Source of the DNA: VGWB01 sp964480945
GTDB lineage: Bacteria > Bacteroidota > Ignavibacteria > UBA10030
DNA length: 64,000 nucleotides
Reading direction: 5' to 3'
Assembly (NCBI GenBank): GCA_964480945.1
Contig: CAYZRX010000005.1
Span: forward strand, 35,803-99,802
This document shows positions 28,461 through 37,226 of this stretch, in pieces (positions within the stretch are counted from its first letter, which is position 1; the number at the start of each line of letters is the position of its first letter). The notes beneath the pieces were generated by a model, which saw only the letters and a list, made by a program, of their open reading frames with translations, was not told where the DNA came from and ran no database searches. The translations under genes and the position numbers were made by a program.

Positions 28461-28849
28461 AACACTGCTTCGTATCCGATATCGAAGTTATAGATGTCGG
28501 CCGTGACGCCCGGCGCATAGCCGTCGACGAACACGTTATCGTGAACTTCGATGAGAAAGTAGAGCAGATTAGTCGCCGATGACCAAACCACCTTGTACCT
28601 CCCAAAGTAATCATCGGAGTCCACGTGCGCGCCGTAGGGAATCCACACCTGACCGATACGTTGCCACGGAACGTCCTGCCAGCACTTGTCGTCGCCTTTC
28701 CCGTCGACAAGAGGAGGAGGTACAACATCGGCGATCAAAACGGTATCGTCCTGGGTCGTTCGGATCTGGGAGCGCGCGCGAAAGCCGTTCGGAAGAAACG
28801 TCAGAAGGGCTATGATTCCGAATCTCAGAAGACAATTATGAGATGGCAT
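28461..28849 (-). pseudogene. 3'-truncated CBM9/DOMON-like secreted protein
   Basis: The minus strand encodes a signal-like N-terminus (LLRFGIIALLTFLPNGFRA), then the start of a carbohydrate-binding family 9-like domain (PPPLVDGKGDDKCWQDVPW, YKVVWSSATNLLYFLIEVHDNVF, ADIYNFDI). The rest of the domain is missing: the reading continues to 28280 only as the antisense of the SGNH gene. The two genes meet tail to tail near 28440-28480. The protein is probably not functional. Confidence 0.6.
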
Positions 28850-28879
28850 AGGCGCAGGAGAATACGATGTTTTCTTCTA

Positions 28880-28921
28880 AAAAAAGGTCGGTCACTGAAC
28901 GCTGGACCGACCGTGGTTTTT
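28880..28921 (-). terminator. Terminator hairpin (usable in both directions)
   Basis: GGTCGGTC (28886-28893) pairs with GACCGACC (28905-28912). On the minus strand the stem is followed by seven T residues, which would end the surface-protein operon whose last stop is at 29011. On the plus strand GTGGTTTTT follows, so it may also work in that direction. Confidence 0.8.
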
Positions 28922-29010
28922 CCTTTGGGCAACTTGGCCCCTGCCTTCACGAGTATGTCTGCCCCGCACACGCGGCATCCGTTTCGTCGGCAAGCTCAGA
29001 AAGCTGCCCA

Positions 29011-30258
29011 TCAGAAGTATGGGACACCTGCTGTTCCCATTCGCACCCGGATGATATTCCACATGTTCGCTGTCTGCGTGCCAGGATCGTTACTGATCAT
29101 GTAGAGATTCTGCCCACCCCCCCAAGCAGATTGTTTACCATAGGGTGCGAGAATACCTTTATAAAAGTAATCCAAGGTGTTGGTCGTTGGGTCGAAGACC
29201 ACGAGCGGGTTCACGTCATCGATCGTAATGTACATTGTTCCAGTCGCAGAGAACGCAATGGCTTTTACGACGCTCGAAGAGAAACCCGCAAGATCAACGA
29301 CAAGAGATTGAGACCCGAGATTGCCGGCAGCGTCTATTGTGTGTCTCCAGATCTTCGCAGGGGTCGTTGTATTGGCTTGTCTCGATGCTACATAGAGATA
29401 CCCGCTGACTGCGCGGATCGCCAGGATCTCGTCCGTGCGGTAGGATCCCGCCGTTTTGATCTGAGCAGTAGTGAGATCGACAGGAGGGTTGGGAGGAACC
29501 ACGCAAAGATCGGTCGACGCGCCTCCCGTGTAAAAATTCCCGTAAGCGTCAAAGTCACCACAATTCACGGGTATGCCGGAAGGAAGTCTGGTCCACCGGG
29601 TCAATCGACCGGTCGACAGATCTGCCATCTGAATCTCTCTTTGGAGCTTTCCTATGAGGTACAGAATTCCGTTGTGGATTCTGGCATCCGAGTAAACTCT
29701 CTTGATGGCAGGGCTCACCGCTGTAACCGATAATTGAGCGGCTGATCCATCAGGAGCGACCATCCAAAACGTGTAGGGTGTTCCTGACGCGACGACGTAA
29801 GTATTTTCTGCGCTGTCCACGGCAACGGTAGCGAGCGGTATGTTAGCAACAAAGGCGCCGTAGCGGTCCATCACGGCATCGATGCCGTACGGGCTCATCT
29901 TTGCAGCGAGATACGCCTTAGCGGAGACGACCTTGATCTCAGCAGACGCGGCAAACAGATTGGGGCGACGAACCGTGAGAGAGGTGCTGGATGCGTTGAC
30001 GATTTCTGTGACCGTGCTGTTGAAGTAGACAGTCATATCGCTGATGGAATCACTGAAGCTCTGCCCCTGAATCGTAATCATATTCACGCCGGCAGGCGCC
30101 GCCCCAGGAGGAATGACTCCGGTGATCGTGGGCGTCGTCACCGTCGGAGCCGGCTTGTCCCATACCGGCCCCGCGACATCATAACTGCATCCGATCACTG
30201 CGGCCATGCTTGCGGCGGCGATGAGACATGCAAGCAGAAAGAAACGATACGCATTCAT
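29011..30258 (-). CDS. IPT/TIG-domain beta-propeller lipoprotein
   Basis: A 415-residue lipoprotein (lipobox AVIGC, about residue 24). An IPT/TIG Ig-like domain follows (about 38-120, PTITGVIPPGAAPAGVNMITIQG), then a propeller of NHL/SMP-30-like repeats (ATVAVDSAENTYVVAS, CGDFDAYGNFYTGG, AIAFSATGTMYITIDDV). It is the last gene of the four-gene operon, 20 bases after the PorV-like gene and before a terminator. In this operon it occupies the place where a SusD-type glycan-binding lipoprotein might be expected. A surface ligand-binding role is inferred from that alone. Confidence 0.75.
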   Translation of the reverse strand: MNAYRFFLLACLIAAASMAAVIGCSYDVAGPVWDKPAPTVTTPTITGVIPPGAAPAGVNMITIQGQSFSDSISDMTVYFNSTVTEIVNASSTSLTVRRPNLFAASAEIKVVSAKAYLAAKMSPYGIDAVMDRYGAFVANIPLATVAVDSAENTYVVASGTPYTFWMVAPDGSAAQLSVTAVSPAIKRVYSDARIHNGILYLIGKLQREIQMADLSTGRLTRWTRLPSGIPVNCGDFDAYGNFYTGGASTDLCVVPPNPPVDLTTAQIKTAGSYRTDEILAIRAVSGYLYVASRQANTTTPAKIWRHTIDAAGNLGSQSLVVDLAGFSSSVVKAIAFSATGTMYITIDDVNPLVVFDPTTNTLDYFYKGILAPYGKQSAWGGGQNLYMISNDPGTQTANMWNIIRVRMGTAGVPYF

Positions 30259-30278
30259 GAGCTCATTCCTTCACGGTT

Positions 30279-31340
30279 TCAAAATGAAAAACGTGCGGTC
30301 ATCCGTTGGACGTTCTGGAAAATGCCGTACGGCGTATACGAGTAGTCGAAGGAGAATCCGAACTTGGAGACCCCTACGCCATATGAAAGTCCGCTCTCAT
30401 CGCTGTTCGTCGCATATCCACCGCGCAGCGAGAGCATATCCATAATCCGATAATCGATTCCTACCTTCAGCTGTTCCGGATGATCCCGGTAATGGCTTGC
30501 GTCAACACTCAGATAGAGCGATTGATCAAAGGGGAGCTTCGGAACCAGGTCCATCACGTTCATCGATATTCCGAGGGTAAAAACCAGCGGCAGCTGAAAT
30601 CCTTCGTAGACGTACTGGATATCCTTGGAGAAATTCCTTACCGACATCCCAAACACCAGGCTCTTGAACCCCGTCCTGAATTGAGTTCCGAAATCGAAAA
30701 CGAACGGTGTCAGTCTGTTCGACGCGGTCCTTGCCGAATCAGCATAATACAGGATGGTCGTTCCCGTGCTGTCGAACACCGGGTTTGAAGGTGCTTCGCT
30801 CGGAACAAAACTGTCGCCCAGGTCCTGTCGAGCCCACCGTACCTGACCTCCGACGCTGAATTGATTCGTCAGCTGTTTGGCGTACCCGATCCCGACCGCC
30901 AAGGCATTCAACTTGAAGATGCCGACATCAACATACCCCTTCTGACTGAGCGGATCCCTGTCTACGCGGGTGCCGATGAATTCCCCATAGTCCACATATT
31001 GTATGCTGAAGCCCAGCACCCCGTAATCGCCCTTGAAGGGACTAACGGCGATGCCAAATGTGTAATGTCGGATATCAGCTATCCACCGGTTGTTGCTTGC
31101 TGTGACATCGAAGAATCCATCCATTGCCGACATGCCGGCTGGATTGAAGAACAGTGCGCTTGAACCAATCTGGAGACTCGTCACGGCGTCCGCCATGGCA
31201 GCGGCCCGTGCATCCGAGACCACACTCAAGAACCCAAAACTGGTCTGTGCCAGTTTTTGATTGGTTTGGGCGATCCCGCAATCGGTCAACAGGACCCCCA
31301 GCAGAACTCCTATCGCTATAACGCCCGTCGTCTTTTTCAT
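30279..31340 (-). CDS. PorV/PorQ-family outer-membrane beta-barrel protein
   Basis: A 353-residue protein with a signal peptide, then the family signature of a 'SARAAAMADA'-like stretch (SDARAAAMADAVTS), ALFFNPAGMS and repeated amphipathic strands. It ends in Phe (TARFSF), as outer-membrane barrels do. PorV is the T9SS shuttle/attachment protein in Bacteroidota, and paralogues are common. Its position between a surface beta-protein and an IPT lipoprotein suggests a dedicated paralogue for this operon and not the housekeeping PorV. Confidence 0.82.
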   Translation of the reverse strand: MKKTTGVIAIGVLLGVLLTDCGIAQTNQKLAQTSFGFLSVVSDARAAAMADAVTSLQIGSSALFFNPAGMSAMDGFFDVTASNNRWIADIRHYTFGIAVSPFKGDYGVLGFSIQYVDYGEFIGTRVDRDPLSQKGYVDVGIFKLNALAVGIGYAKQLTNQFSVGGQVRWARQDLGDSFVPSEAPSNPVFDSTGTTILYYADSARTASNRLTPFVFDFGTQFRTGFKSLVFGMSVRNFSKDIQYVYEGFQLPLVFTLGISMNVMDLVPKLPFDQSLYLSVDASHYRDHPEQLKVGIDYRIMDMLSLRGGYATNSDESGLSYGVGVSKFGFSFDYSYTPYGIFQNVQRMTARFSF

Positions 31341-31351
31341 CGATCAAGCCC

Positions 31352-33616
31352 TTACCTGATAATCACAAACTTGCGGAACGTTGTTTGGCCCGCGCTGAAG
31401 ATTTTGTCTCCGTTACGAAAGATGACGGCACCCCGAGGATACATCAACTTCAGGTGTTCATCGTAGACGTCATAATTCGCAACTCTGTCCTGCGTCGCAT
31501 AGGTATCTTCGGTCACTTCAACGAACAGGATGTAAATGCCGCTGACCACGATCTGGTTCGAAGAAGTCTTGGAATCCCAGGCTTCATCGCCCGAGCCATT
31601 GGTGTGATCCTTTTCCCATACGAGGGTTCCGTTTTCGGTGAAGATCTTCAGCTTGCATGTTGGCGGCAGTCCGTAGAACATGATCCGGTCGATGTTGCCG
31701 GTGGTGCCGGTGTTGGGATCCGCGAACTGCCATTTCCGTGACCGGATATCGTAGGGATTCGGGACGACTCGCACCTCTCCGAGCAGATTGCCGGCAGGTC
31801 TCAGGAGGTGGGCCGGCACAGAAGTCGGCGTCAGGAACAGACTGCTGTACAATGGGGTGCCCGGCTTCACATCGTTCTGCGTACCGTCGTCTTTGGACTG
31901 AATGTAGTAGTAGTAATTGAATCCGCGCACCGCCGACGTATCGTCCCATTGGGTGACGGCATTTGCAGCATTACATTGGAAGACCTTCTGGTAAACGGAC
32001 CGATAGTCTTTCACCGTCCCTTCGCATCGGTAGATGACGTAGCCGTCAAAATGGGGCCCGCTCGCCGCATTGTTGTCCCACTCCAGGTGAATTCGGTCTC
32101 CACCTGAAGTCACGGAGAAACTGCTCGGCGCGGGAGGCGGCTGAGGAATTGCATAGTTGGAACTAAAATTGGCCGTGGCGTTGCGAAACGTCTGCAGGAG
32201 GGAATCCTTGCCCGTTTCAACCCACGCACGCGTATAGTCGGTGTATGTCGTACCGCTGGTCCCGGGAGGAAAATTGAGCGATGGCGTGCTCGTCCCCTTG
32301 TAGTACGCATACCATACGGCTCCAACCTCACGGCATTTTTGCCAACTGATTCCGCTCACTCCTTCGGCAAACACAATGTGGATGCTATCACCCGGGGCCA
32401 ATGTATAGGGGCCAAATCCCTGTCCCTGCTCCCCGCCATAGCGGTTGGTATGGGTTGTACCCCAATCTTCAACATATTGGCTGCCGACGGATTCCTCATG
32501 AGACTGAGGGAGATGGCCCTCCGTCATCCTCTGATACCGTGCCTGCATGAACACATCGTCGTACTGGCTGACGGACGCTGCCATGATGGTTTCGTCCGGA
32601 CCAAAATATGATGTAGTCGCCGGCTGGCTGGGATCGTCAGTCCCGAAGCTCTGGGGAGTCTGCGAAGCGAACAACGTCACGCAGCCGGCGTACTTTGCCG
32701 AACCCAACAATCCATCCAAGCCCGGTCCGCCTCCATTTTGGTTTGGGCAGCCCCAATCCTGATCGTACGTGACGCTTGTCCGGTTCTTCGACGGAGCGTA
32801 AAAAGAATAGAAACCTCTCATAGTGCCAGTCGTGGAAAGCGGTCTGTAAGGGCCGAAATCGTGTTGAACGGTGCTGGTACCCCACTCCGATTCGAAGGCT
32901 CCCCACGTCGAGCCCCAGCCGCTGGAGGTAACTCCGGCGAAAGCATACCGGTAGCTGAAATGAACCCAGAAGTTGTTCAGGGTCTGCGGAGGGCTCATCA
33001 CGTCGCCGTTCTTGTTGTAGATGCCTGTGTTCGTGAAGACGTAATCATAGATGAAGTAGTTGTCGTGATTTTGCTGCGTGAACGCCAACACCTTTTTTGT
33101 GACCGAGACGCCCATAGAGGTATTGAACTTGATCACCACCATTCGGTCGCATGGAAGATCACTCTGCACCTCGTCCAGCACATCATAGAGTTGATTGCTC
33201 GCGGCGAGCTGGTTATCCACAACCACGATCGGCGGATTGCTCTGCCCGATCAACTTTATGCTCTGCGGAAAAATCACGGTAGGCTGGTTGACCGCGTCGT
33301 ACCGGGGCCCGGAACCGACGACTTTCACGGCTTTGACCTTTTTTTCGACCGGATCGTAGAAATTCGTGGCGCCCAGCCACAGGCCTTTCATGCGGCTTGT
33401 GTACTGATTGTCGCCGTACTGTGCGGGCCACGTAAAGGAATTGTTGTTGAAGGGCGTCAGTTCGTTCTCCGACCCGTAGTCCACCAGAAAAGACTGCAGC
33501 TGTCCAACGCGAATCCATCGCAGCTCCTGGCAGAGGGCAAGTTGAATGCTGCCGACGACGAGCATCAAACAGACGAACGGCAGCGCTGGTCGAATCTTCC
33601 TGATCGTATTGTTCAT
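31352..33616 (-). CDS. Large secreted surface protein with Fn3 domain and sorting-like C-terminus
   Basis: A 754-residue exported protein (signal peptide ending LALCQ). The first 480 residues are beta-rich and unfamiliar to me (YTSRMKGLWLGATNFYDP, GPDETIMAASVSQYDDVFMQ). A fibronectin type III domain follows (about 487-590, PPPAPSSFSVTSGGDRIHLEW). The C-terminal part (VRVVPNPYDIRSRKWQF, LKIFTENGTLVWE, VSGIYILFVEV, KFVIIR) resembles a T9SS-type sorting fold, though not the standard PNPFNP form. It lies between the TonB receptor and the PorV-like gene (35 and 11 bases) and is probably surface-exposed. Its molecular role is unknown. Confidence 0.7.
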   Translation of the reverse strand: MNNTIRKIRPALPFVCLMLVVGSIQLALCQELRWIRVGQLQSFLVDYGSENELTPFNNNSFTWPAQYGDNQYTSRMKGLWLGATNFYDPVEKKVKAVKVVGSGPRYDAVNQPTVIFPQSIKLIGQSNPPIVVVDNQLAASNQLYDVLDEVQSDLPCDRMVVIKFNTSMGVSVTKKVLAFTQQNHDNYFIYDYVFTNTGIYNKNGDVMSPPQTLNNFWVHFSYRYAFAGVTSSGWGSTWGAFESEWGTSTVQHDFGPYRPLSTTGTMRGFYSFYAPSKNRTSVTYDQDWGCPNQNGGGPGLDGLLGSAKYAGCVTLFASQTPQSFGTDDPSQPATTSYFGPDETIMAASVSQYDDVFMQARYQRMTEGHLPQSHEESVGSQYVEDWGTTHTNRYGGEQGQGFGPYTLAPGDSIHIVFAEGVSGISWQKCREVGAVWYAYYKGTSTPSLNFPPGTSGTTYTDYTRAWVETGKDSLLQTFRNATANFSSNYAIPQPPPAPSSFSVTSGGDRIHLEWDNNAASGPHFDGYVIYRCEGTVKDYRSVYQKVFQCNAANAVTQWDDTSAVRGFNYYYYIQSKDDGTQNDVKPGTPLYSSLFLTPTSVPAHLLRPAGNLLGEVRVVPNPYDIRSRKWQFADPNTGTTGNIDRIMFYGLPPTCKLKIFTENGTLVWEKDHTNGSGDEAWDSKTSSNQIVVSGIYILFVEVTEDTYATQDRVANYDVYDEHLKLMYPRGAVIFRNGDKIFSAGQTTFRKFVIIR

Positions 33617-33651
33617 CTGAAATTCCCGTTCAGATCAATAGTTGGCAAATG

Positions 33652-36600
33652 TCAATCCAAGTCGAATGAAACCCGAAGGCCGAAGGTGACGGCGCGGGGA
33701 GTCAGGAACCAATACGTGGAGGGATTCGGCATGAAGATGTACGCCTTGTCGCTGTTGATTTGATCGATCCTCTTCTGATCGACCGACGACCAACGTTGTG
33801 CAACGGGGAGGCTTGCGTCGTCCGCGTATTGCCAGTATTGTCCGGTCTTCGCTTCGTAATAGATCGCGTGTGTTCTTCCGGGAGAGAGCTTGGTTTGCGT
33901 CATGTCCGCCTGGTATTCAATGGGCTGCCATTCGACGCCCGGTTTGCGATAGTCCCCGAGCTTGTCGTCGCCGGGAATATTGTTATAAGCATTGCCTTTC
34001 GGCAGATGGAGGGAACGCCTGTAATCTTGGTCGCCGGTGTTCCTGAGGCGCAACGCATTGAAAAGATTGTAGACGTCGGCAAACAGCTGGATCGTGAATC
34101 GATCGACTTTGAGGGACTTGCTGGCACGCAGCGTCGCATCGAAATAATCCACATACTGCACGTTGTTGCTGACGCCCGGGGCATTGAGCGGGTTATACGT
34201 GGTCCATCCCCCTTGATTCCAGTTCAGCAGAAAGCTGAATAGGAAATCGCCAAACCCGTTGTGCCCCAGTACCTTCGGCCCAAAATCTCCAGGCGTGGAG
34301 AAATTGAGGTTTGCTGTGGCATAGGGCGTGGGTTTGTATCGAGTCTGATACAGATTCACCGTGTTCTGGTCGTAGGCTTGCTGTTGGGAAGGATCCTGAA
34401 ACAATTGACCTTCGCCGAAGTTGCCGCTCGAGTAGGTCTGATAGGTATAGTTGGCGAATCCTGAGAACCAGCGCCCCGGGGATTTGCGTATGGTCACCTC
34501 GAACCCACGAATATCCCGATAGGAATTGCTCGTTGTTACAGTGTAGGTTTGGCCGAAAATCGGCGTGTAGGTCGTCGTGTTTTGCTGGTTGCTAATGTCG
34601 CGATAGTACGCAGTGACTTGAACCAGCACGGAATTGTCGAAGAGCTGCTGATCATACCCCAACTCGTATGAAATGGTCTTCGCAAGAGCCAGGTTGGGAT
34701 CGCCGAGGCGCGCGAGTGAGTGATCAGTTCTGCGATCGACTCGAAACAACGATTCGTACTGCGGCATTTGTTTGAAGTGGCCGTAGTTGAAGTAAAGTTT
34801 GGAGTTTTCCGTAATGGGATGCGAAATGCCGATCCTCGGGCTCAACTGCCATTGGCCTTTGGATTTCTGCACGGCAAGCACCTGCTGAGGGTTATACTGG
34901 TATGAGTAGAAATCTGCGTCATAAGGATTATAGCTCCACCAGTATGTTTGGGAATTGCTGTAATCCAGACGAAGGCCGGCGTTCAGGACAAACCCATTGG
35001 TCTCCAGCTTGTCCTGAAGGTACGCGGCTCCCCGGATGGGGAAATTGTCCATCTGAACGCGGCTGGCGTAAAGATTTCCGCCGGTTTGCATTTGTATGAA
35101 GCCGTAGTCCAAATTGAGATCGTTATAGACGAATTCAACGCCCGCCTTCACCTCGTTGTTGAAATCGACCTGGCTGGTCAAGTCTGCTCTGACAGAAACC
35201 TGGTTCGAAATGGAATTATCGCGGGCCAACGACTCTTGGGAAGCATCTTTGATGACGACGCCATCAGATATTCCAGGAAGATAGCCGAAGGGGTTTGAAG
35301 TCTCGAAGAAACCGGGAAAGATCTCATACTTCTGCGAGGTATCTCGTGCGGCAGGCGGCCGTGAGAAATAGTTGGTCCTGAAGTATTCCAGCGAGACCTC
35401 ATAATATGTTTTTTCGTTCAAGAGATGTGTCAGTTTCGCGGCGATCGAACGATGGCCGATATCGGTGAGGCTGTAGGTCATATTACTGTACATGTTCAGC
35501 AACACGTCGCCCCCGGTGCCGTTTGCGATATCGCTCGGATAGTGAGGGTAAAATCCTTTGTTCCAATTATCCTCCATCGTGGCGACATTGCCTGTCAACC
35601 CCGAGAACCGGAGCTTCATCGTATTGCTGATGTCGGCATTCAATACAAGTCGTGCGTCGTAATCAGCATAGTCCGGCCTCGTCATGGGGAAGAGAAGGAG
35701 CTCTCGTTGGCGACGGTAGGAGGCAAAGAAACGGAGATTGCCGAGCGCTTCGGAAACCATCGGAACGGGGCCGCCGAGGCCGGCGTCGATTTCGTAGTCA
35801 GGCTCGGTGTTGATCTGTTGCTTTCGTGTTTCATACTCAAAGGCGCGTTGGGCACCTAATGGCGTCAGGTCGTTGTTCGGATTGTCGTCGGTGAGCAACG
35901 CTTTCGACACCGCGTTCCACCCGTCGAACGGGAGGTATTGCTTCTTCGTGTACTCATCCCAAGCACCGTTGTTCGTGCCCGTCCAGCAAACGGCGGGATC
36001 GAAGAAAGGTCGCAACCAGTACGAGGTTGGGTCGTTGACATCCGGGATCCCACCACCACGATAGTACTTCGGGGCCGGCGGTGTGAGCCGGACATTGATG
36101 CTCCCCGAATAGCCTTTCCGTTTTCCTTCGTATGTAACAACCTTGACGATGCCCGATTGAACCTGACCGTATTCCGCATTGAAGCCTCCACGCTCGACGG
36201 AAATCTCCTTGACGGTGCTCAACGCCACTTTCGTCACAGGCTGGTTATTGCGGGGATCCCTCATCGTGACACCGTCGAGCATGAACAGAGCCTCACCGGC
36301 TCCCCCGCCGCGAATCGCCATTCCTTGAACACCGGCCTGCATGCTGATGACATCCTGGACGTTGACAGCAGGCAATTGCGAAATCTCGTTGTCGGAAATA
36401 TCGACAACGCTGGTCGCCACATCCGGCTTGATGATCCTGCGTTCAGCGACGACGACCACCTCGCCAACTTCAATTGCCTGTACCCGCAATGCAATATTCA
36501 GCCGCGCGGTCTGGTCGATGTACACGCGCACATCGCTGATGACCATCTTTTCGTATCCGACATACGATACCTCAACGCTGTACGACCCCGGCGGGACATT

Positions 36601-36804
36601 CAGAATCGTGTATTGGCCGGCCACATCGGTCGCCGCCCCGAGGGTCGATCCAACAACACGAATATTGGCGCCGATGAGCGGTTCACGAGTTTCTTGATCC
36701 GTAACAATGCCAGCGATTTTTCCTGTGGTCTGCGCCCAAAGCGGGGCCGCTAGTGTGATCGCAACCAACAGACTCGATGCTATCACCCTCACAGCTGATT
36801 CCAT
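33652..36804 (-). CDS. TonB-dependent receptor (SusC/CarbopepD-like)
   Basis: A 1050-residue outer-membrane transporter. A signal peptide (SSLLVAITLAAPLWAQ) is followed by a carboxypeptidase-regulatory-like domain (about 25-110, GKIAGIVTDQETREPLIGAN), a plug domain (about 115-230, VQDVISMQAGVQGMAIRGG, LFMLDGVTMRDP) and a 22-strand barrel ending GLRVSFDLD. The frame continues to 36864, but ATG 36804 begins the signal peptide and has AAGGAG 9 bases upstream. It heads the four-gene operon and, given the surrounding glycosidases, probably imports oligosaccharides. No SusD partner is found nearby. Confidence 0.88.
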   Translation of the reverse strand: MESAVRVIASSLLVAITLAAPLWAQTTGKIAGIVTDQETREPLIGANIRVVGSTLGAATDVAGQYTILNVPPGSYSVEVSYVGYEKMVISDVRVYIDQTARLNIALRVQAIEVGEVVVVAERRIIKPDVATSVVDISDNEISQLPAVNVQDVISMQAGVQGMAIRGGGAGEALFMLDGVTMRDPRNNQPVTKVALSTVKEISVERGGFNAEYGQVQSGIVKVVTYEGKRKGYSGSINVRLTPPAPKYYRGGGIPDVNDPTSYWLRPFFDPAVCWTGTNNGAWDEYTKKQYLPFDGWNAVSKALLTDDNPNNDLTPLGAQRAFEYETRKQQINTEPDYEIDAGLGGPVPMVSEALGNLRFFASYRRQRELLLFPMTRPDYADYDARLVLNADISNTMKLRFSGLTGNVATMEDNWNKGFYPHYPSDIANGTGGDVLLNMYSNMTYSLTDIGHRSIAAKLTHLLNEKTYYEVSLEYFRTNYFSRPPAARDTSQKYEIFPGFFETSNPFGYLPGISDGVVIKDASQESLARDNSISNQVSVRADLTSQVDFNNEVKAGVEFVYNDLNLDYGFIQMQTGGNLYASRVQMDNFPIRGAAYLQDKLETNGFVLNAGLRLDYSNSQTYWWSYNPYDADFYSYQYNPQQVLAVQKSKGQWQLSPRIGISHPITENSKLYFNYGHFKQMPQYESLFRVDRRTDHSLARLGDPNLALAKTISYELGYDQQLFDNSVLVQVTAYYRDISNQQNTTTYTPIFGQTYTVTTSNSYRDIRGFEVTIRKSPGRWFSGFANYTYQTYSSGNFGEGQLFQDPSQQQAYDQNTVNLYQTRYKPTPYATANLNFSTPGDFGPKVLGHNGFGDFLFSFLLNWNQGGWTTYNPLNAPGVSNNVQYVDYFDATLRASKSLKVDRFTIQLFADVYNLFNALRLRNTGDQDYRRSLHLPKGNAYNNIPGDDKLGDYRKPGVEWQPIEYQADMTQTKLSPGRTHAIYYEAKTGQYWQYADDASLPVAQRWSSVDQKRIDQINSDKAYIFMPNPSTYWFLTPRAVTFGLRVSFDLD

Positions 36805-37226
36805 ATTGGATGACTCCTTGAGAAATGGGTCAGAGTTACGCTCCGTGAGGTAAGAAAAGGACATACAGGCAAGAATGAATACTTAGAAGCCAGCATCGGC
36901 AACCGATGTGAATTCCAGAGCCCGAACTGATGTTCGTGCCCTGGCTGAACAGTCCTGGATGGAATTGATCAGGAAGTAATTGTACCAGTTCAACGTCTGA
37001 TGGATTTTTGACAAATTCAACTCTCTTCTGGGAGGAATCAATCTGTCAATCGGATAACGGACTCCCGAAAGTGGCAATCGACGCTGTACTTGAGATGGCC
37101 GCGATCTCCGAAGGAACGGCGCGTGGTCATTCGTGGAAGGGCTTCGACCGTTGACCCGTCCTAGCGAAAACTAGAAGACAACTCTGCGGTTCGCAGCGCA
37201 CACCCTTCACAAACCTCGCACCCTCG
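36805..37226. other. Intergenic region upstream of the TonB receptor operon
   Basis: About 420 bases lie between the receptor start and the end of the esterase gene (both minus strand). It must hold the operon promoter. Its AT content is higher around 36960-37030. I see no convincing operator or gene. Confidence 0.4.

Noticed and set aside
28867..29733. 288-codon plus-strand open frame
   Set aside because: Antisense to the IPT/TIG lipoprotein, with no recognisable motif; its start lies in the terminator hairpin.
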